Shown: positions 33,840-45,734, counted from the first letter of the stretch. The stretch: DNA of 64,000 bases from Anisus vortex (GCA_949126835.1 OX421498.1:32266081-32330080); one strand, 5' to 3'. Numbers and translations are program-made. The notes: generated from the letters alone by a model not told the origin.

Positions 33840-34060
33840 CCTGCTTGCCCTCTTCTGTCAGTCGCAACACTAAATGCCCCAGTAGTTTCCACATGGAGGC
33901 TACAGAAAACCTAAATATAACCTGCAGCTTCAAATACCTGGAAGCGATCGTCACGGATGAAAGATCCCGACCTTGCCAGCACCAACCAGACCGCGGCGAA
34001 TCTCAGAATAAACAAGATCGACCCTAGAAGACTACATTCTAACCACTCATTCCAAAGCTA
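33840..34060 (+). pseudogene. LINE reverse-transcriptase fragment, family H
   Basis: Translation includes NITCSFKYLEAIVTDERSRP, corresponding to the FKYLGAxIxxxG block after the YxDD-containing domain of LINE reverse transcriptases. After a frameshift, ASTNQTAANLRINKIDPRRL continues the alignment. About 70 residues survive. It may belong to the same LINE as the C-terminal piece at 50,105, but they do not overlap. Confidence 0.65.
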
Positions 34061-35082
34061 AGACTGTGTGGGGCTCCCGTATCATGTCCATATTGTCTAT
34101 GCACAGATCAGCGCTGATTGAAATAACTTTAAATAAAGTTCGCAGAAACGCGAAAGATAGGTCATGGCTGACCAAGAAATCAGTGTTTATTTGTTTGTCG
34201 TTGATTGAACTACGAATCGAAATTCTTTGCTGGTAAAAAAAAACAAACATTGCCATGTCGCCACTAAATGGTTTAAAATAAACGTATTAACCTTATTCTA
34301 TTTTTGGTTTAGGCAGGCTTATTTAATGTTGAAGATATCACTGTAATAGAGTAGTTGTTTGAAGGTTTCGTGGACAAAAAAATAGTTGTATAAACGCTGA
34401 AGATGTGCGTACTGTATTTATTATTTCTGTTGAAAATGAAAGAAGAATTTCCGAAATTCGAATGACAGTATATGATGTCTGTGTTTCGGACTTTTAGAAC
34501 CTTTGTAACACTGTCTCCTCACTATCATTTTTTACTCCCTCCCTGCATAGTTATTGACTCCCCCCCCCCCCCCCCGCACCACCCTTGAATAGACAAACCC
34601 TCAATCATTATTGCAGATGATGTTTTTTTTCTTCCTTTCTTCTAATTCCTTGACCTTGGCTGTTTGTAACCGCGTTCCCCTCACTGTGACATGACCTAGT
34701 TGAGAGACCGCCTGTTCCACAAACGTGTCTAGGTTAGCATATTATATTATAATATATCACAACCCAGTTTGGTATTTATGCCAGAAACTGGCACGAATCT
34801 GAATGGCATCTACGTTGCCCAGTGACGGACCATATATTATGTCCGACATGATTTTTTTATTTATTTTTGAAGTGCCATAAGAAAAAAAGGCGTTTGACCA
34901 TGAATAATTAGTAATGCATAGCAAACTGCGGCCCGTCAAACCGATGAATGCAGGCAGTTTCGATCAGTTCATCACATCATTTATTTAAAACTGTACTTTT
35001 ATTGACTGTCACAACGCTTTTGTTTCAATGTAGATTGATTTGTGTTTGTATGTTTTAGGTGTAGGTGTGTTTCGTTTATCTT
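34061..35082. other. No gene recognised; C-run
   Basis: A run of about 16 C lies at 34,560-34,575. Nothing else can be supported. Confidence 0.5.
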
Positions 35083-35327
35083 TTATCTGACGCGGTAATC
35101 GTGCGTTGGGCACTGGGTTGTTGGTGGAGGGCCAAACCGAGGGCCTTATGTTCGAATCCTTGTAAGATTTACGTTGGTGTTTTCGAGTCTGGTGGGTTGG
35201 GGAGCGGGGTGTGGCGTTACCCTTGTGTATGTGTGTAAGGATATGGTAGAAATTTAAGACGACCAATCATTGTTGTTGTATGTGTGTAAGGATATGGTAG
35301 AAATTTAAGACGACCAATCATTGTTGT
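35083..35327 (+). mobile_element. SINE-3 with duplicated tail
   Basis: A tRNA-like head (CGGTAATCGTGCGTTGGGC, B box ATGTTCGAATCC) is followed by a G/T-rich body. Its tail is present twice in tandem, 51 bp apart: TGTATGTGTGTAAGGATATG begins at 35,226 and 35,277. The tail ends in TTG repeats. Confidence 0.65.
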
Positions 35328-35333
35328 TGTTTT

Positions 35334-35576
35334 TTTATGGGTACGGTGGCCGAGCTGGAAGCGCATTCGACCGAAGGTCCCGGGTTCGAATCCTGGTGAA
35401 GACTACGATTTTTTTCCCCGGAGGGTGTCCCAGCTCTGATGGGTACCTGACCTTAGTTGGCTTTACATTGTGCTGGCCCTACAATCACCTAGTATGCCGT
35501 GGCCACATAAACTGGTCAACGCTGCTTCACCGGCCCTATGATAAATTTGGTCCTAAGGGTACTTTACTTTTCCTTT
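35334..35576 (+). mobile_element. SINE-1 copy c
   Basis: Most complete plus-strand copy. A box TGGCCGAGCTGG, B box GGTTCGAATCC, body GCTTTACATTGTGCTGGCCC and ATGCCGTGGCCACA, and the 3' tail CCTATGATAAATTTGGTCCT AAGGGTACTTTACTT. The tail is the evident source of the 41-bp array at 58,999-59,535. Confidence 0.92.
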
Positions 35577-35888
35577 AATCATTCTTTTGACTACACTGTA
35601 TCGTACTGAACTTTAGTTTTCATTTAAAATTTTGAGATTGCTTGTACTATTTGAGTGGGAACTGTCCTTAATTTGTGTAACATTGATATGCGTAGGAATA
35701 TAATATTCTGCTTCTTAGAAGCCATGTCTCTAGATTATTAGCTCTTTGGCCTTTTAAGCCTGGCATTCAGTCAGTGAACAGACATAGCCCAAGGTAGTGG
35801 ATCGAAATGTTTGAACTTTTGCCCACGTGTAGACTGGATACATAGCCTACAATTTTGTTGTAGTCTGATTATTTCTAACATAATGATG
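35577..35888. other. Nothing recognised
   Basis: Non-coding, unremarkable. Confidence 0.5.
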
Positions 35889-35896
35889 ATGTAGGA

Positions 35897-37006
35897 CATA
35901 GGTTCTCAACGGGGGCGTTATCGCCCCCCGGGGGGCGGTGAGAAGCTTTAGAGGGGCGCTGACATTCCCGGGGGCGATTGGGGGGCGTTGAAGGGCAAGT
36001 GGGCGATACAAACGTAGCCCCCCCCCCCCACCTAATATAATTTGAACACATCAGCTATTTGAATCGATTAGCTTTTGGATGAAATATGATGTAATCGCAA
36101 GTGCTACTAAATATCTGATATCCCCCAACAGTAGGCATACATATTATTAAACTAATAAGAAATAGGAATCGCAATGACTTTTCGATGAAGTAGTGATCAG
36201 TATTTGGCAAATATGGTGTGCGGCTGTCTGGTCATATTGTTGGTTCACCGGACTGTCTACCCTGCTGACCGATCACTGTCGCCCTGACATTTGCAAATCT
36301 TAATGATATTATGATCTCAGTTTACCGAGGTGAGTTTACCGAGGTGTCCTTTAATCCTTTATTTAGCCCTTACACTATCGTATAGCTGTATAGATACGGA
36401 TTAATCATACAAACTGGGTAGTTATTGTAGTGCTTAAAAATATACATATAAATTATTTAGTTATATCATATTTATATAATTTTCAAATATTTTTAACAGT
36501 TTAATCATTTCAAAGTTATAAATGTAAGCAAGCCATTAATTTTTTTTCTAAAAGAAAAAAAATACAGAAATATTAGCTAAAGTGTAACGGGTTCATTATC
36601 TCCCTTTAATTAACAAATGTTTCCACATTTGAATTAAAAAAGATGCCGAACAAGTTCTGTTTTGCAATATAACAAATATTACTGATTATTATTATTTCTT
36701 TATATACATTCAACATTATGGTATTCAAAACAAGATTTAATTATTAGAGGATTAAAATAATTTACGTTAAACAGTTGTAAATGAACAGTTCCTGCATTAA
36801 TTATTTTTTACATTTAAGGAGTTAATATTTTAAACATTAACAATTACAGAAATTACATGCTATAGTGCTATTAAATAAGTCTCCTATATTTATAAAATTA
36901 ATAATACAATTAAATTATTTTTAGAATTAATTATATATATATATATATGTTTAATTAAAATTAAGTTGGGGGGGGGCGGTGAGCGGAAAAAGGTTGAGAA
37001 CCTATG
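35897..37006. mobile_element. Non-autonomous hAT element, family A, copy 2
   Basis: Perfect 14-bp terminal inverted repeats, CATAGGTTCTCAAC and GTTGAGAACCTATG, with perfect 8-bp duplications, ATGTAGGA, at 35,889-35,896 and 37,007-37,014. The 1,110-bp body matches copy 1 (648-2,320) over its first ~400 bp and in the module at 36,395-36,690. No coding sequence is visible. Confidence 0.95.
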
Positions 37007-37014
37007 ATGTAGGA

Positions 37015-37890
37015 CAATGTAGGTGTTGTTTGCTTATGGATAACAAAAACCTCAGAGCTATCAAGAAACACTCCAAGAATAAAGGCCTGGCGAATTCTAT
37101 ATAGTTAGGGGTGTCTAAATCTGAAGATATGTAGGCCTATGGCTAAATGTGTAGGTTGGCATTTTCAAATGTGTAGGTGGGCATGGCGAAATGTGTATGT
37201 GTGAGCCGCGAAACTTTTTGCCTGACATTTTGTGCTCTATAAGTTGGCGTTTCAAAACCTATTGGTGGGCTTGAACAAACTAATGATTTTGTGATCCTGG
37301 GCGAGCCATCTGATCTCATGCCATGTTTTATTGGTGGCCTTTGCAGCCCTTTGCTTCATCGTCCATCGTTCTCCTCCAGGTTCCCATTGGTCCTCCCCTT
37401 CTCCTTATTCCCGATGGTGTTCATTTCAAATCAATTCTCGGAAGCCTCTTTCTATCCATGCGAAGATCGTGACCCAGCCAACTCCATCTTCTTTTCTTAA
37501 TTTCTTCTGTGATGCACTTTAGTCCTGTTCTCCTGGTTGGAACAGGTAAAACTATTGGCACACACAAATTGCTGTCTTTAATTATTTAGCGATTGGCTTG
37601 TTCACTCAATATCCTGTATATATTTCAATATCTTGTAGTTTTTGTGTGTGTGTGTTTAATAACAACAACAAACAGCAATTGACTGACACTATTGTTAAAA
37701 CAGATCTGCTCACTAAGTGTATTTATCTAGTCGTTGATGAAATGATTTAAATGATCGCAACCTAATTTAGGATTTTTGTTTAGAAAACAATGTACATTTT
37801 GTATTTGTATTTTCAATAATTGTAATAGTTGTAGCCATGTCCTGCTGTTCGTAAGTGTACCAGAAAGATAGTTAGACAATTTAAAAATGA
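37015..37890. other. No gene recognised
   Basis: A C/T-rich stretch at 37,330-37,500 gives short frames (37,291-37,500) without a domain. Confidence 0.5.
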
Positions 37891-38188
37891 CAGTTGTGGG
37901 CAAACTATGGCCCGCAAGCTAAATACGGCTCGCGACTCCCGTTTTGAAGGGATTGCTCTCCTTATTTTTTATATATTTCAGAAACTAAAAATGTATGAAC
38001 TTGGAGACGTTTATTTGCCGCTATTTGTTTTAATACGATGATCTATTAATAGAATTGAAAGTAATTGAAAATAATTACACATGATGTTTAAGATCAATAT
38101 TTTTATTTACATACATCCCAATGGTTATGGTAATTGCCCCTACTGCCCACCCCCCTTTCTGTTTTCACCCCAAGTTATCGCCCTAATG

Positions 38189-38579
38189 CAGGGGTCGGCA
38201 ACGTGTGGAGACTTAGCACGCAGAGTGATTTTCAATGACACGCGGAAGACTACCAAAAAAAAAGGGCGATTCAAGGACTTCTACATGAAGCAGTGGCGTA
38301 GCTAGGGGAGGGGGTTCCAAATTCGAAAGTCCCCCCCCGGGACCCTACTTGAGGGGGGCCTCCAAAGAAGTGTCGGAATTGTTTTTTCTCATGTCATAAT
38401 TTCGAATGTCAAAATGCAGTGGCCCCTAAAGAGGCCAAGCTCCGCGGGCCCCTAAATCCCTTGCAACGGCACTGACATGAAGTTTACTGCTAAATCAGTA
38501 TGACCTTTTAGCTTTTGGCACGATTAATGAGTTAGAAATCTTACTTTGGCACAGTGTTATCAAAAGGTAGCCGACCCTG
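38189..38579. mobile_element. hAT family B MITE, middle layer of the nest
   Basis: CAGGGGTCGGCAACGTG at the left and GGTAGCCGACCCTG at the right, flanked by CCCTAATG (38,181-38,188) and ACCTAATG (38,580-38,587), seven of eight matching. Without its own inserted element it is about 200 bp, like the copies at 23,190 and 50,628. Confidence 0.88.
38291..38474. mobile_element. 184-bp hAT MITE, innermost layer
   Basis: CAGTGGCGTAGCTAGGG at the left and CCCTTGCAACGGCACTG at the right, flanked by perfect 8-bp duplications ACATGAAG (38,283-38,290 and 38,475-38,482). The interior is G/C-rich at its ends. It is complete and the most recent of the three insertions. Confidence 0.95.
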
Positions 38580-38623
38580 ACCTAATGCACCTGGCTCGCG
38601 GCCTAAAAGTTTACCCAACCCTG

Positions 38624-39264
38624 GAATAAGAAATACTTTGGTTTATTTTATGGCTACTGCTTTTTTTTAGTAACTTAGAATTTGAACTAAAATTAGAATA
38701 AGAAAGAAAATGAAAAAAAAAAAAAAAAAAAGGTTCCAGCAGTACTACCTACCTACAAGGTTAATTTATAACCCCACAGTCCTTGGCAGAACTTTTTTTT
38801 TTTGGTGTCACGTCAGTATGCTGTAATTATTTCGCAAGCCAGTTGTAAGGTTTTATTGTTCACGCCAGAAGATAACTCTCTGGTCCAAACGCCCTTGTAG
38901 GTGCTCTCGACGCAGCGCTCAGTTTTCTTCAGTTTTCAGTTCATCTCGCGCCCGTTACACTTCTAGGCGTTCAACAACATTGCTTATGTCACTATTGAAT
39001 GAAAGAAAGGGAAAAGGGGGGGGGGTTTGTAGGTGGTTGGGGCGGTGGAAGGTGGGGAGTGAAAGTACTCCTCCCTTCCCCCTCCAGCCCCCGGCACCTT
39101 TCAACCTATTTCCCCATGTACCACATTTTTATAATAATTTTGCGCATTGCTTTGATTTGGTGTTTACTGCAATGACTTAGATTTCATTCCTTTTTGCTAC
39201 AACTTTCATTTCTTTTTTATTCAAATCCTGAACATTAACTTTACTTTTGTGGCAGCAAAATCTT
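38624..39264. other. No gene recognised
   Basis: A-run at about 38,712-38,731 and G-run at 39,017-39,026. The frame at 38,980-39,180 is low complexity. Confidence 0.5.
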
Positions 39265-39350
39265 CGGGTGGCTAATTGACCCACCTCCAGTTGTTCTTAT
39301 CGAGCTGAAACTTGGAACATAGACTCGTTACCGATGACAACACATTTTTT
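39265..39350. mobile_element. Dispersed repeat T2, fragment 3
   Basis: GAGCTGAAACTTGGAACATA and GATGACAACACATT match the core of the 24,095 and 31,465 copies. Confidence 0.5.
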
Positions 39351-40891
39351 TTTTCTTTCTGTTTTTCTATGGGAAATAATGAATAAAATAAATGTAGGAT
39401 AAATGTATAAATTCCGGAGGGGAAACAAAAATGCATAAAACGATTTGTTCGAAAAACTTGTGTCTGTGTTTGTTTAATTACTTGGATCAATTTTTTTTTT
39501 AAATGAACTCGAGCGGAATTATGATTTTTTGTTTGTTCTAAAAATAAACAATATTTGCATAATTCTTGATAATCTACTTTTAACCTGAAAACCACTTTGT
39601 GTCAAATGTTTGTACCGAACAAAGTTAAAGTACTGATGATGGGTTACAATAAAATAGTTGTTTTTTTTTTAAGAAAAAAAAATTTGTAAAGATTGACAAC
39701 GTCTAAAACAAATTGAACCGTTTCTGAAAAAAAAAAATTATTTCTGTATTAGGCCCAGTTCACCTCCATTTTTCCCCCTCATTTCGTTCCCTTCTTTTAT
39801 TTGTATCTGAAAAGTTTTTTTTATCATTTTAAAATCATTTTAAACAAAAAAAAACTCTTGACTGAATGCTAAAATCTGTGAAGACATTTTTAATCTCCGT
39901 CAACAAATCTCTTTTGATTTCGTAACATTTTTTTTTTATTTTTTTTTTGCCATTTTTTTTTTCTTCACATTTTGACGATGTTAATTTTGCTGGAGATGGG
40001 GATGAAACCGGAATTGGAAATTATGGAATTTTAAATCTAATTAACATTTTCTTCCATTCATTCTCCGTGAATCTCTTGCTGTCATTTTTTTGTTTGTTGT
40101 TGTTCTTCCTTTCTCTGGCTTATGATATTACATTAATTAGTGAATGCAGATTGTATAATGTCCAGGGGTGATAGTCTGTTAAAGCGGAGTTATATAATTT
40201 CATAGACTAAGACATAAAGAGTTAAATATGAAAAAAAGCAAAGTTGTAAAAATACATAGTGCATTCAATTTTAACTTCGGATAAAGAATACAGTAAAAAT
40301 ATAACCCTAACTCTTTTTCCATATGAGCGGTGCATCTATATCTAATGTAATGTGTAATCTAAATAAGGCAGGAGATGTATTGAGGAGAGGCTATAAGAGT
40401 ATACTCTTTGAACGCTTTCCTCATTATGGGGGCGGGGGGGAGGCAGCGGGGGCGTGCAAATGAAGCTTACTACCAGATCATTGGATACTGACCCTCAGTC
40501 CTGCACTTGGGCCCCTGAGTCACAATGACCGACCTATCTGTCCTACGTAGATGCAACTCGTCGAGAGCTAGGACGCCTCCAGCTTAACCAAATGGGGAGT
40601 CTCACCAAGGGTTTATATAAACCTCCACTGTTGACGCCCCGAGGATAATGTTAGCCTTAATGAGCTTCAGTCCAGGAACTAGTAGGATCTATTTTTATCC
40701 CTGTTGAAAACAATGTTCATCAAATAAACGTCATTCATACGTTCCACGGTATTTTATACTATTACCATCAGAGACGGAGTATTTTCGACGCAGGTCCGCA
40801 TAAGCTTCCCCCCCCACACACACACACCTCCGTCCCGTTTATGAAGACGCCCATGGATTTAGAATACATTGACGAGTCTCCCATCGGTTCG
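39351..40891. other. No gene recognised
   Basis: AT-rich with T-runs to about 40,330, then a mixed stretch. A palindromic GTTTATATAAAC at 40,611-40,622 resembles a TATA box but has no other promoter context I can defend. Confidence 0.5.
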
Positions 40892-42105
40892 TTTCTAAAC
40901 ACACTCGCACACACGTACACACACACACATACACACACGTACTCACACATCTACACACACACGTACTCACACATCTACACACACGTACTCACACATCTAC
41001 ACACACACGTACTCACACATCTACACACACGTACTCACACATCTACACACACGTACTCACACATCTACACACACGTACACACACATCTACACACACGTAC
41101 ACACACATCTACACACACACGTACTCACACATCTACACACACACGTACTCACACATCTACACACACGTACACAAAAATCTACACACACGTACTCACACAT
41201 CTACACACACACGTACTCACACATCTACACACACACGTACACACACATCTACACACACACGTACTCACACATCTACACACACGTACTCACACATCTACAC
41301 ACACACGTACTCACACATCTACACACACGTACTCACACATCTACACACACGTACACACACACACATACACACACGTACTCACACATCTACACACACACGT
41401 ACTCACACATCTACACACACGTACTCACACATCTACACACACACGTACTCACACATCTACACACACGTACTCACACATCTACACACACGTACTCACACAT
41501 CTACACACACGTACTCACACATCTACACACACGTACTCACACATCTACACACACCTACTCACACATCTACACATACACGTACTCACACATCTACACACAT
41601 ACACACACACGTACTCACACATCTACACACACGTACTCACACATCTACACACACGTACTCACACATCTACACACACACACACGTACTCACACATCTACAC
41701 ACACACACACGTACTCACACATCTACACACACACGTACTCACACATCTACACAGACACGTACTCACACATCTACACACACACGTACTCACACATCTACAC
41801 ACACGTACACACACATCTACACACACGTACACACACATCTACACACACACGTACTCACACATCTACACACACGTACTCACACATCTAAACACACGTACTC
41901 ACACATCTACACACACACACACGTACTCACACATCTACACACACACGTGCTCACACATCTACACACACGTACTCACACATCTACACACACGTACTCACAC
42001 ATCTACACACACACACGTACTCACACATCTACACACACGTAATCACACATCTACACACACGTACTCACACATCTACACACATACTCACTCATCTACACAC
42101 ACGAA
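40892..42105. repeat. CA-rich VNTR, unit about 22-24 bp, about 50 copies
   Basis: Phrase ACGTACTCACACATCTACAC with 0-4 extra CA units between copies, about 1.2 kb. Variants include ACACA for CTCACA. The 424-codon plus-strand frame of T/H/S/Y residues over it is a repeat artefact. Confidence 0.97.
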
Positions 42106-42554
42106 ACAACTATGAAATTAAACACCAATGTTCTTAAAGTGACACTAATGAGAAATTCAAGTACGGTTAAAAAAATAAACGGTCGGCCATTTTTTTTTAA
42201 TTTTTTTTTTTTAAATAATAATTATTTCAAACTGTATTTTAAGTAGATTGCTTATCTTGATATCCATAGGCCAGGAGCTTATTTACAATAAGGTATTATT
42301 CCACAAACGGGAGATCCTTATAAGACTAACGCCATGTCAGTAGGCCGTTAAAACGGGTCGTGATGTCATCAACAGTAGGTCTTAGTGTTATTGTTTTATT
42401 ACAGTTAAAATTGTTAGAGCTTAAACCGTAGGTCGACTTTTATGTCCTTAAAATGTCATTCTGTTATTATCAGGTCGTATTGATCAGCCAAATAGCATAG
42501 TCTTACAAACGGATGTCGTTGTAGTACAGATAGTAGGCCATGCCATTCTGCCAC
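42106..42554. other. Nothing recognised
   Basis: Spacer between two arrays; no gene. Confidence 0.5.
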
Positions 42555-43007
42555 TAAAATGTAGCTATAATACTGAAATGTAGCTATGAACTTACTATGA
42601 AGCTGAATTGTCGCTATGCCACTGAAATTTCGCTATGAAACTGAATTGTCGCTATGCCACTGAAATGTCACTATGACACTGAAATGTCGCTATGAAACTG
42701 AACTATCTCTATGACACTAAAATGTCGCTATGTCTATGAAATGTCGCTATGTCTATGAAATGTCGCTATGTCCATGACATGTCGCTATGCCACTGAAATG
42801 TCGCTATGACACTAAAATGTCATTATGACACTGAAATGTCGCTATGACACTAAAATGTCATTATGACACTGAAATGTCGCTATGCCATAAAAGGTTGCAA
42901 TGCCACTGAAATGTCACTATGACACTGAAATGTCGCAATGTCCCTGAAGTGTCCCTAGATCCACTAAAATGTTGCTATGCTACTAAAATGTCACTATGTC
43001 GCTACTT
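42555..43007. repeat. 19-bp minisatellite, about 24 copies
   Basis: Unit ACTGAAATGTCGCTATGAC with frequent substitutions and a few length variants. More diverged than neighbouring arrays. Confidence 0.92.
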
Positions 43008-43374
43008 TTTGTAAAGTACAGTATGACTTTTTTTTACCCGAATGTCTGGTTTTGTTTACTTGTTTTTCAAAATATTTTTGGTACAAATCCTTTCTACAAT
43101 CCTTCCGTCAAACCGCCTCCGACATTGCTTAATGTCTCAAACCTAATTCATGCTGACACTGACCAGCGTCCGACTTGCCAATACTATTACTAATGCCCAT
43201 CTCCGTAATGTCCCTAGATATCCTTTTTTTCTCCATCCCAGTCCCATTATTTTCTTAAAATACCCCCTCCACCCCAACACACACACATTCTAGATTCACT
43301 ACACACAGTAAATTTACAATCAGACAGACACGCACTGAGACCAACCAGAACTCGTACAGATACGCAGACCGACA
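43008..43374. other. Nothing recognised
   Basis: Spacer between arrays. Confidence 0.5.
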
Positions 43375-43818
43375 AACATGCACACGGAAATACATGCACT
43401 CGGGGAAATACGCACTCGAAGTAACACGCACTCGGAGAAACACGCACTCGGAGAAACCTCAGATGTAAAAACATGCAGACGTACAAACACGCACTCATAC
43501 ACACTTTCAGACGTACAAACACGCACTCGGAGAAACACGCACTCGGAGAAACACGCACTCGGAGAAACACGCACTCGGAGAAACACGCACTTGGAGAAAA
43601 ACGCACTCGAAGAACCCTCAGACGTAAAAATACGCAGACGTACAAAAACGCAGGTGTACACACTTTTAGACGTACAAACACGCACTCGGAGAAACACGCA
43701 CTCGGAGAAACACGCACTCGGAGAAACACGCACTCGAAGAAACACGCACTCGGAGAAACCTCAGACGTACAAACACGCAGACGGACAAACACGCACTCGG
43801 AGAAAAACGCACTCGTGG
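43375..43818. repeat. 16-bp repeat with higher-order structure
   Basis: Runs of ACACGCACTCGGAGAA alternate with a longer interlude starting CCTCAGACGTA at about 43,457, 43,616 and 43,758. The interlude-plus-run unit is about 160 bp. The plus- and minus-strand frames (Arg/Thr/His and Ser/Ala/Cys/Phe-rich) are artefacts. Confidence 0.93.
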
Positions 43819-44077
43819 CGAAGCTCCCTCTCCGTACAGCCACATTACAAGCGCTCGTGAAGGCGACTTGCCTTGCGGCCTGATCATAGAACATGGTGAC
43901 AAAAGGTAGTGGAGGTGTGAGTAAAACGAGAGACAAGGAGACAAGGCTTGAGTGGGAGGGAGAGAATGATATAGAGATAGAGAGAGAGAAGCAGAAGAGT
44001 GAGTGAGCGCCATACGTAGTTTTTGAACTAGAGTAGAGACACTGGTTTTCTCATTTGTCTGACCTTCTTTCTGCCAG
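43819..44077. other. Purine-rich spacer
   Basis: Mixed-composition DNA with a GAGA-rich stretch at about 43,950-44,000, then a pyrimidine-rich tract before the candidate exon. Confidence 0.45.
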
Positions 44078-44109
44078 GAATTCGACCAGTGGACACTAAT
44101 CGTTTAGAG
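44078..44109 (+). other. Candidate 32-nt microexon
   Basis: A pyrimidine-rich tract ending TTCTTTCTGCCAG precedes 32 nt, which are followed at once by a consensus donor GAGGTAAGT. One of the three frames is open (IRPVDTNRLE). Acceptor and donor are both strong in an otherwise feature-poor stretch. This is inference from splice consensus only; chance occurrence is possible. Confidence 0.25.
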
Positions 44110-44577
44110 GTAAGTCAGTTGTTTTAATCATAGCCAGGGCGGTGAAAAACTGTTGTTTATATTTTTTTTAAATGCTCTATATTTTCTCTATCGACTGGTG
44201 TCTCCCGTACGTGATACACATTATCAGCACGTGTGTGTCAGTTGAGAAGTTTAACCCCTCCTTCCTCCTCCTCCTACCACACACACAGTGTATAATTGAT
44301 GTTTTAGGAATTCGTTTCGATTTATTCATCGCCGTGAAACTTTGATGTATTATCTTTCCGGTAATATTAATTACCTCCCCTTGAGTGTTTCGCACGCGCT
44401 TTCATGGAACTGTTGGCATTTTATTGGTAATTAGTTTAACCCCATTGTATTTTGTTTTAAATGAAACAATATAAAAATGTGAATGTTAAAATAAAAGAAT
44501 GTTTAGTGTGCTTATAAAATGTAAACTAACATTAAGTGAAATTACTAGGTAATTATATTATTAACTATATGAATTAC

Positions 44578-44760
44578 AAATTCTCTTTCCTCTTGAGTGG
44601 CAACCGGGCAGGGAATGGGTTGCCTGAGCAAAACGGGAAAACTAATAGTTTAACATTATTTATAAAGTACTCAATAAATACAAATGCAAGTCTACACCTA
44701 AACAACCGATAAGGGTTAAACGCAATAATCTTCTGAATAAAAGGAGCGGCTGTAACATAT
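44578..44760 (+). pseudogene. LINE family C 3' end, copy 5
   Basis: FSFLLSGNRAGNGLPEQNGK then TNSLTLFIKY aligns with the family tail. The 3' UTR follows (AACGCAATAATCTTCTGAAT, AAAGGAGCGGCTGTAAC). Diverged. Confidence 0.68.
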
Positions 44761-44769
44761 ACGTTTAGA

Positions 44770-45567
44770 CAGTGGTTCCCAACCTCTTATACGCCGCGAC
44801 CCCTTAATGCAGCTTTTAATGATGTGGCGACCCCCAAAAATGAATTTAATTTCCTCGCTACTTTATTACTGTCATTTGCTACTGTTATGAATTGTAATGT
44901 AATATCTGATATGCAGGGTGTGTTTGTATTGTTACACAATGAGCATAATTAAAGCATAGCGATTCAACACACACACTGACAGATAATAATATTCAAAATA
45001 TGTAGCCTATATTTCTAATTAAAAACACGAACGTCAGAGCTATTGTTGAGATTGCGTCTTTACAAATGTGACACAACTTATGACGCTTTTAATTACTTCT
45101 TGTAACTTGTGGCAACGTCTTCGATGCTAATATTTGCCCATAGGCCTATATCATACAGCGAGCTCCGATTACTTTTGGGGACTCATTCAGAACCAAATTT
45201 TGAAGTTTAGAAGTTGCAATATATTCATGAAGTATCGGTCGTTTTATCGCCAATACTACTGCTTTTAACACAGCAGCTGTTTTTAACAGAGACGAGGCTT
45301 TTAACACAGCAACTCTCTACACACGTGTGACATTATGGCGCCAACACTTGTCACATACACCTGTATTGAAGTCATTACGCCGGACAGGCTACTCGTGTGT
45401 GGATGTATCTGCTGGTGGACCCCCCCCCCTGGAGACGGATAGATGAGTTGAGTTTCGGTTCCTAAAGACCATAGAAAATATGTTTTCCGATGGTCTTTGG
45501 CGACCTCCGTGTAATGGTCATTCGATCCCCAAAGGGGTCGCGACCCAAAAGGGGTTGAGAACCTCTG
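44770..45567. mobile_element. hAT element, CAGTGGTTCCCAACC family
   Basis: The left end CAGTGGTTCCCAACCTC and right end GGGGTTGAGAACCTCTG are classical hAT termini. The flanks CGTTTAGA (44,762-44,769) and CGTTAAAA (45,568-45,575) agree at six of eight bases. GGTCGCGACCC motifs lie near the right end. The 798-bp copy is non-coding. Confidence 0.83.
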
Positions 45568-45734
45568 CGTTAAAATAATTATACCAAAAAGAACATTATT
45601 ACCTTTATTTAAGAGATATAGATATGTAATGTAAACATACATTTTGATATTACCAAATTGTAAGAAGTATACAGAGGAAGAAACCTTTACGTTATATTTT
45701 CAAGATATCAACTTGGCTTGATAAAGTTTTAACT

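Larger units (their letters stand above)
37891..38623. mobile_element. Outermost hAT-like element of a triple nest
   Basis: The left end CAGTTGTGGGCAAACTATGG plus CCCGCAAGC, and the right end (reverse complement) CAGGGTTGGGTAAACTTTTA plus GGCCGCGAGCC, are the classical GGGCAAACTATGGCCCG-type hAT termini. Flanks (AAAAATGA and GAATAAGA) agree at only 5 of 8 positions, consistent with age. A family B element is inserted at 38,189. Confidence 0.7.

Noticed and set aside
40611..40622. TATA box GTTTATATAAAC
   Set aside because: Isolated AT palindrome without other promoter elements or a downstream exon signal.
40841..42115. 424-codon open frame rich in Thr/His/Ser/Tyr
   Set aside because: It follows a CA-rich tandem repeat exactly; other frames are also open and there is no non-repeat coding part.
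43247..43936. 229-codon minus-strand and 160-codon plus-strand frames
   Set aside because: Both lie on the 16-bp array and read on opposite strands; no domain.
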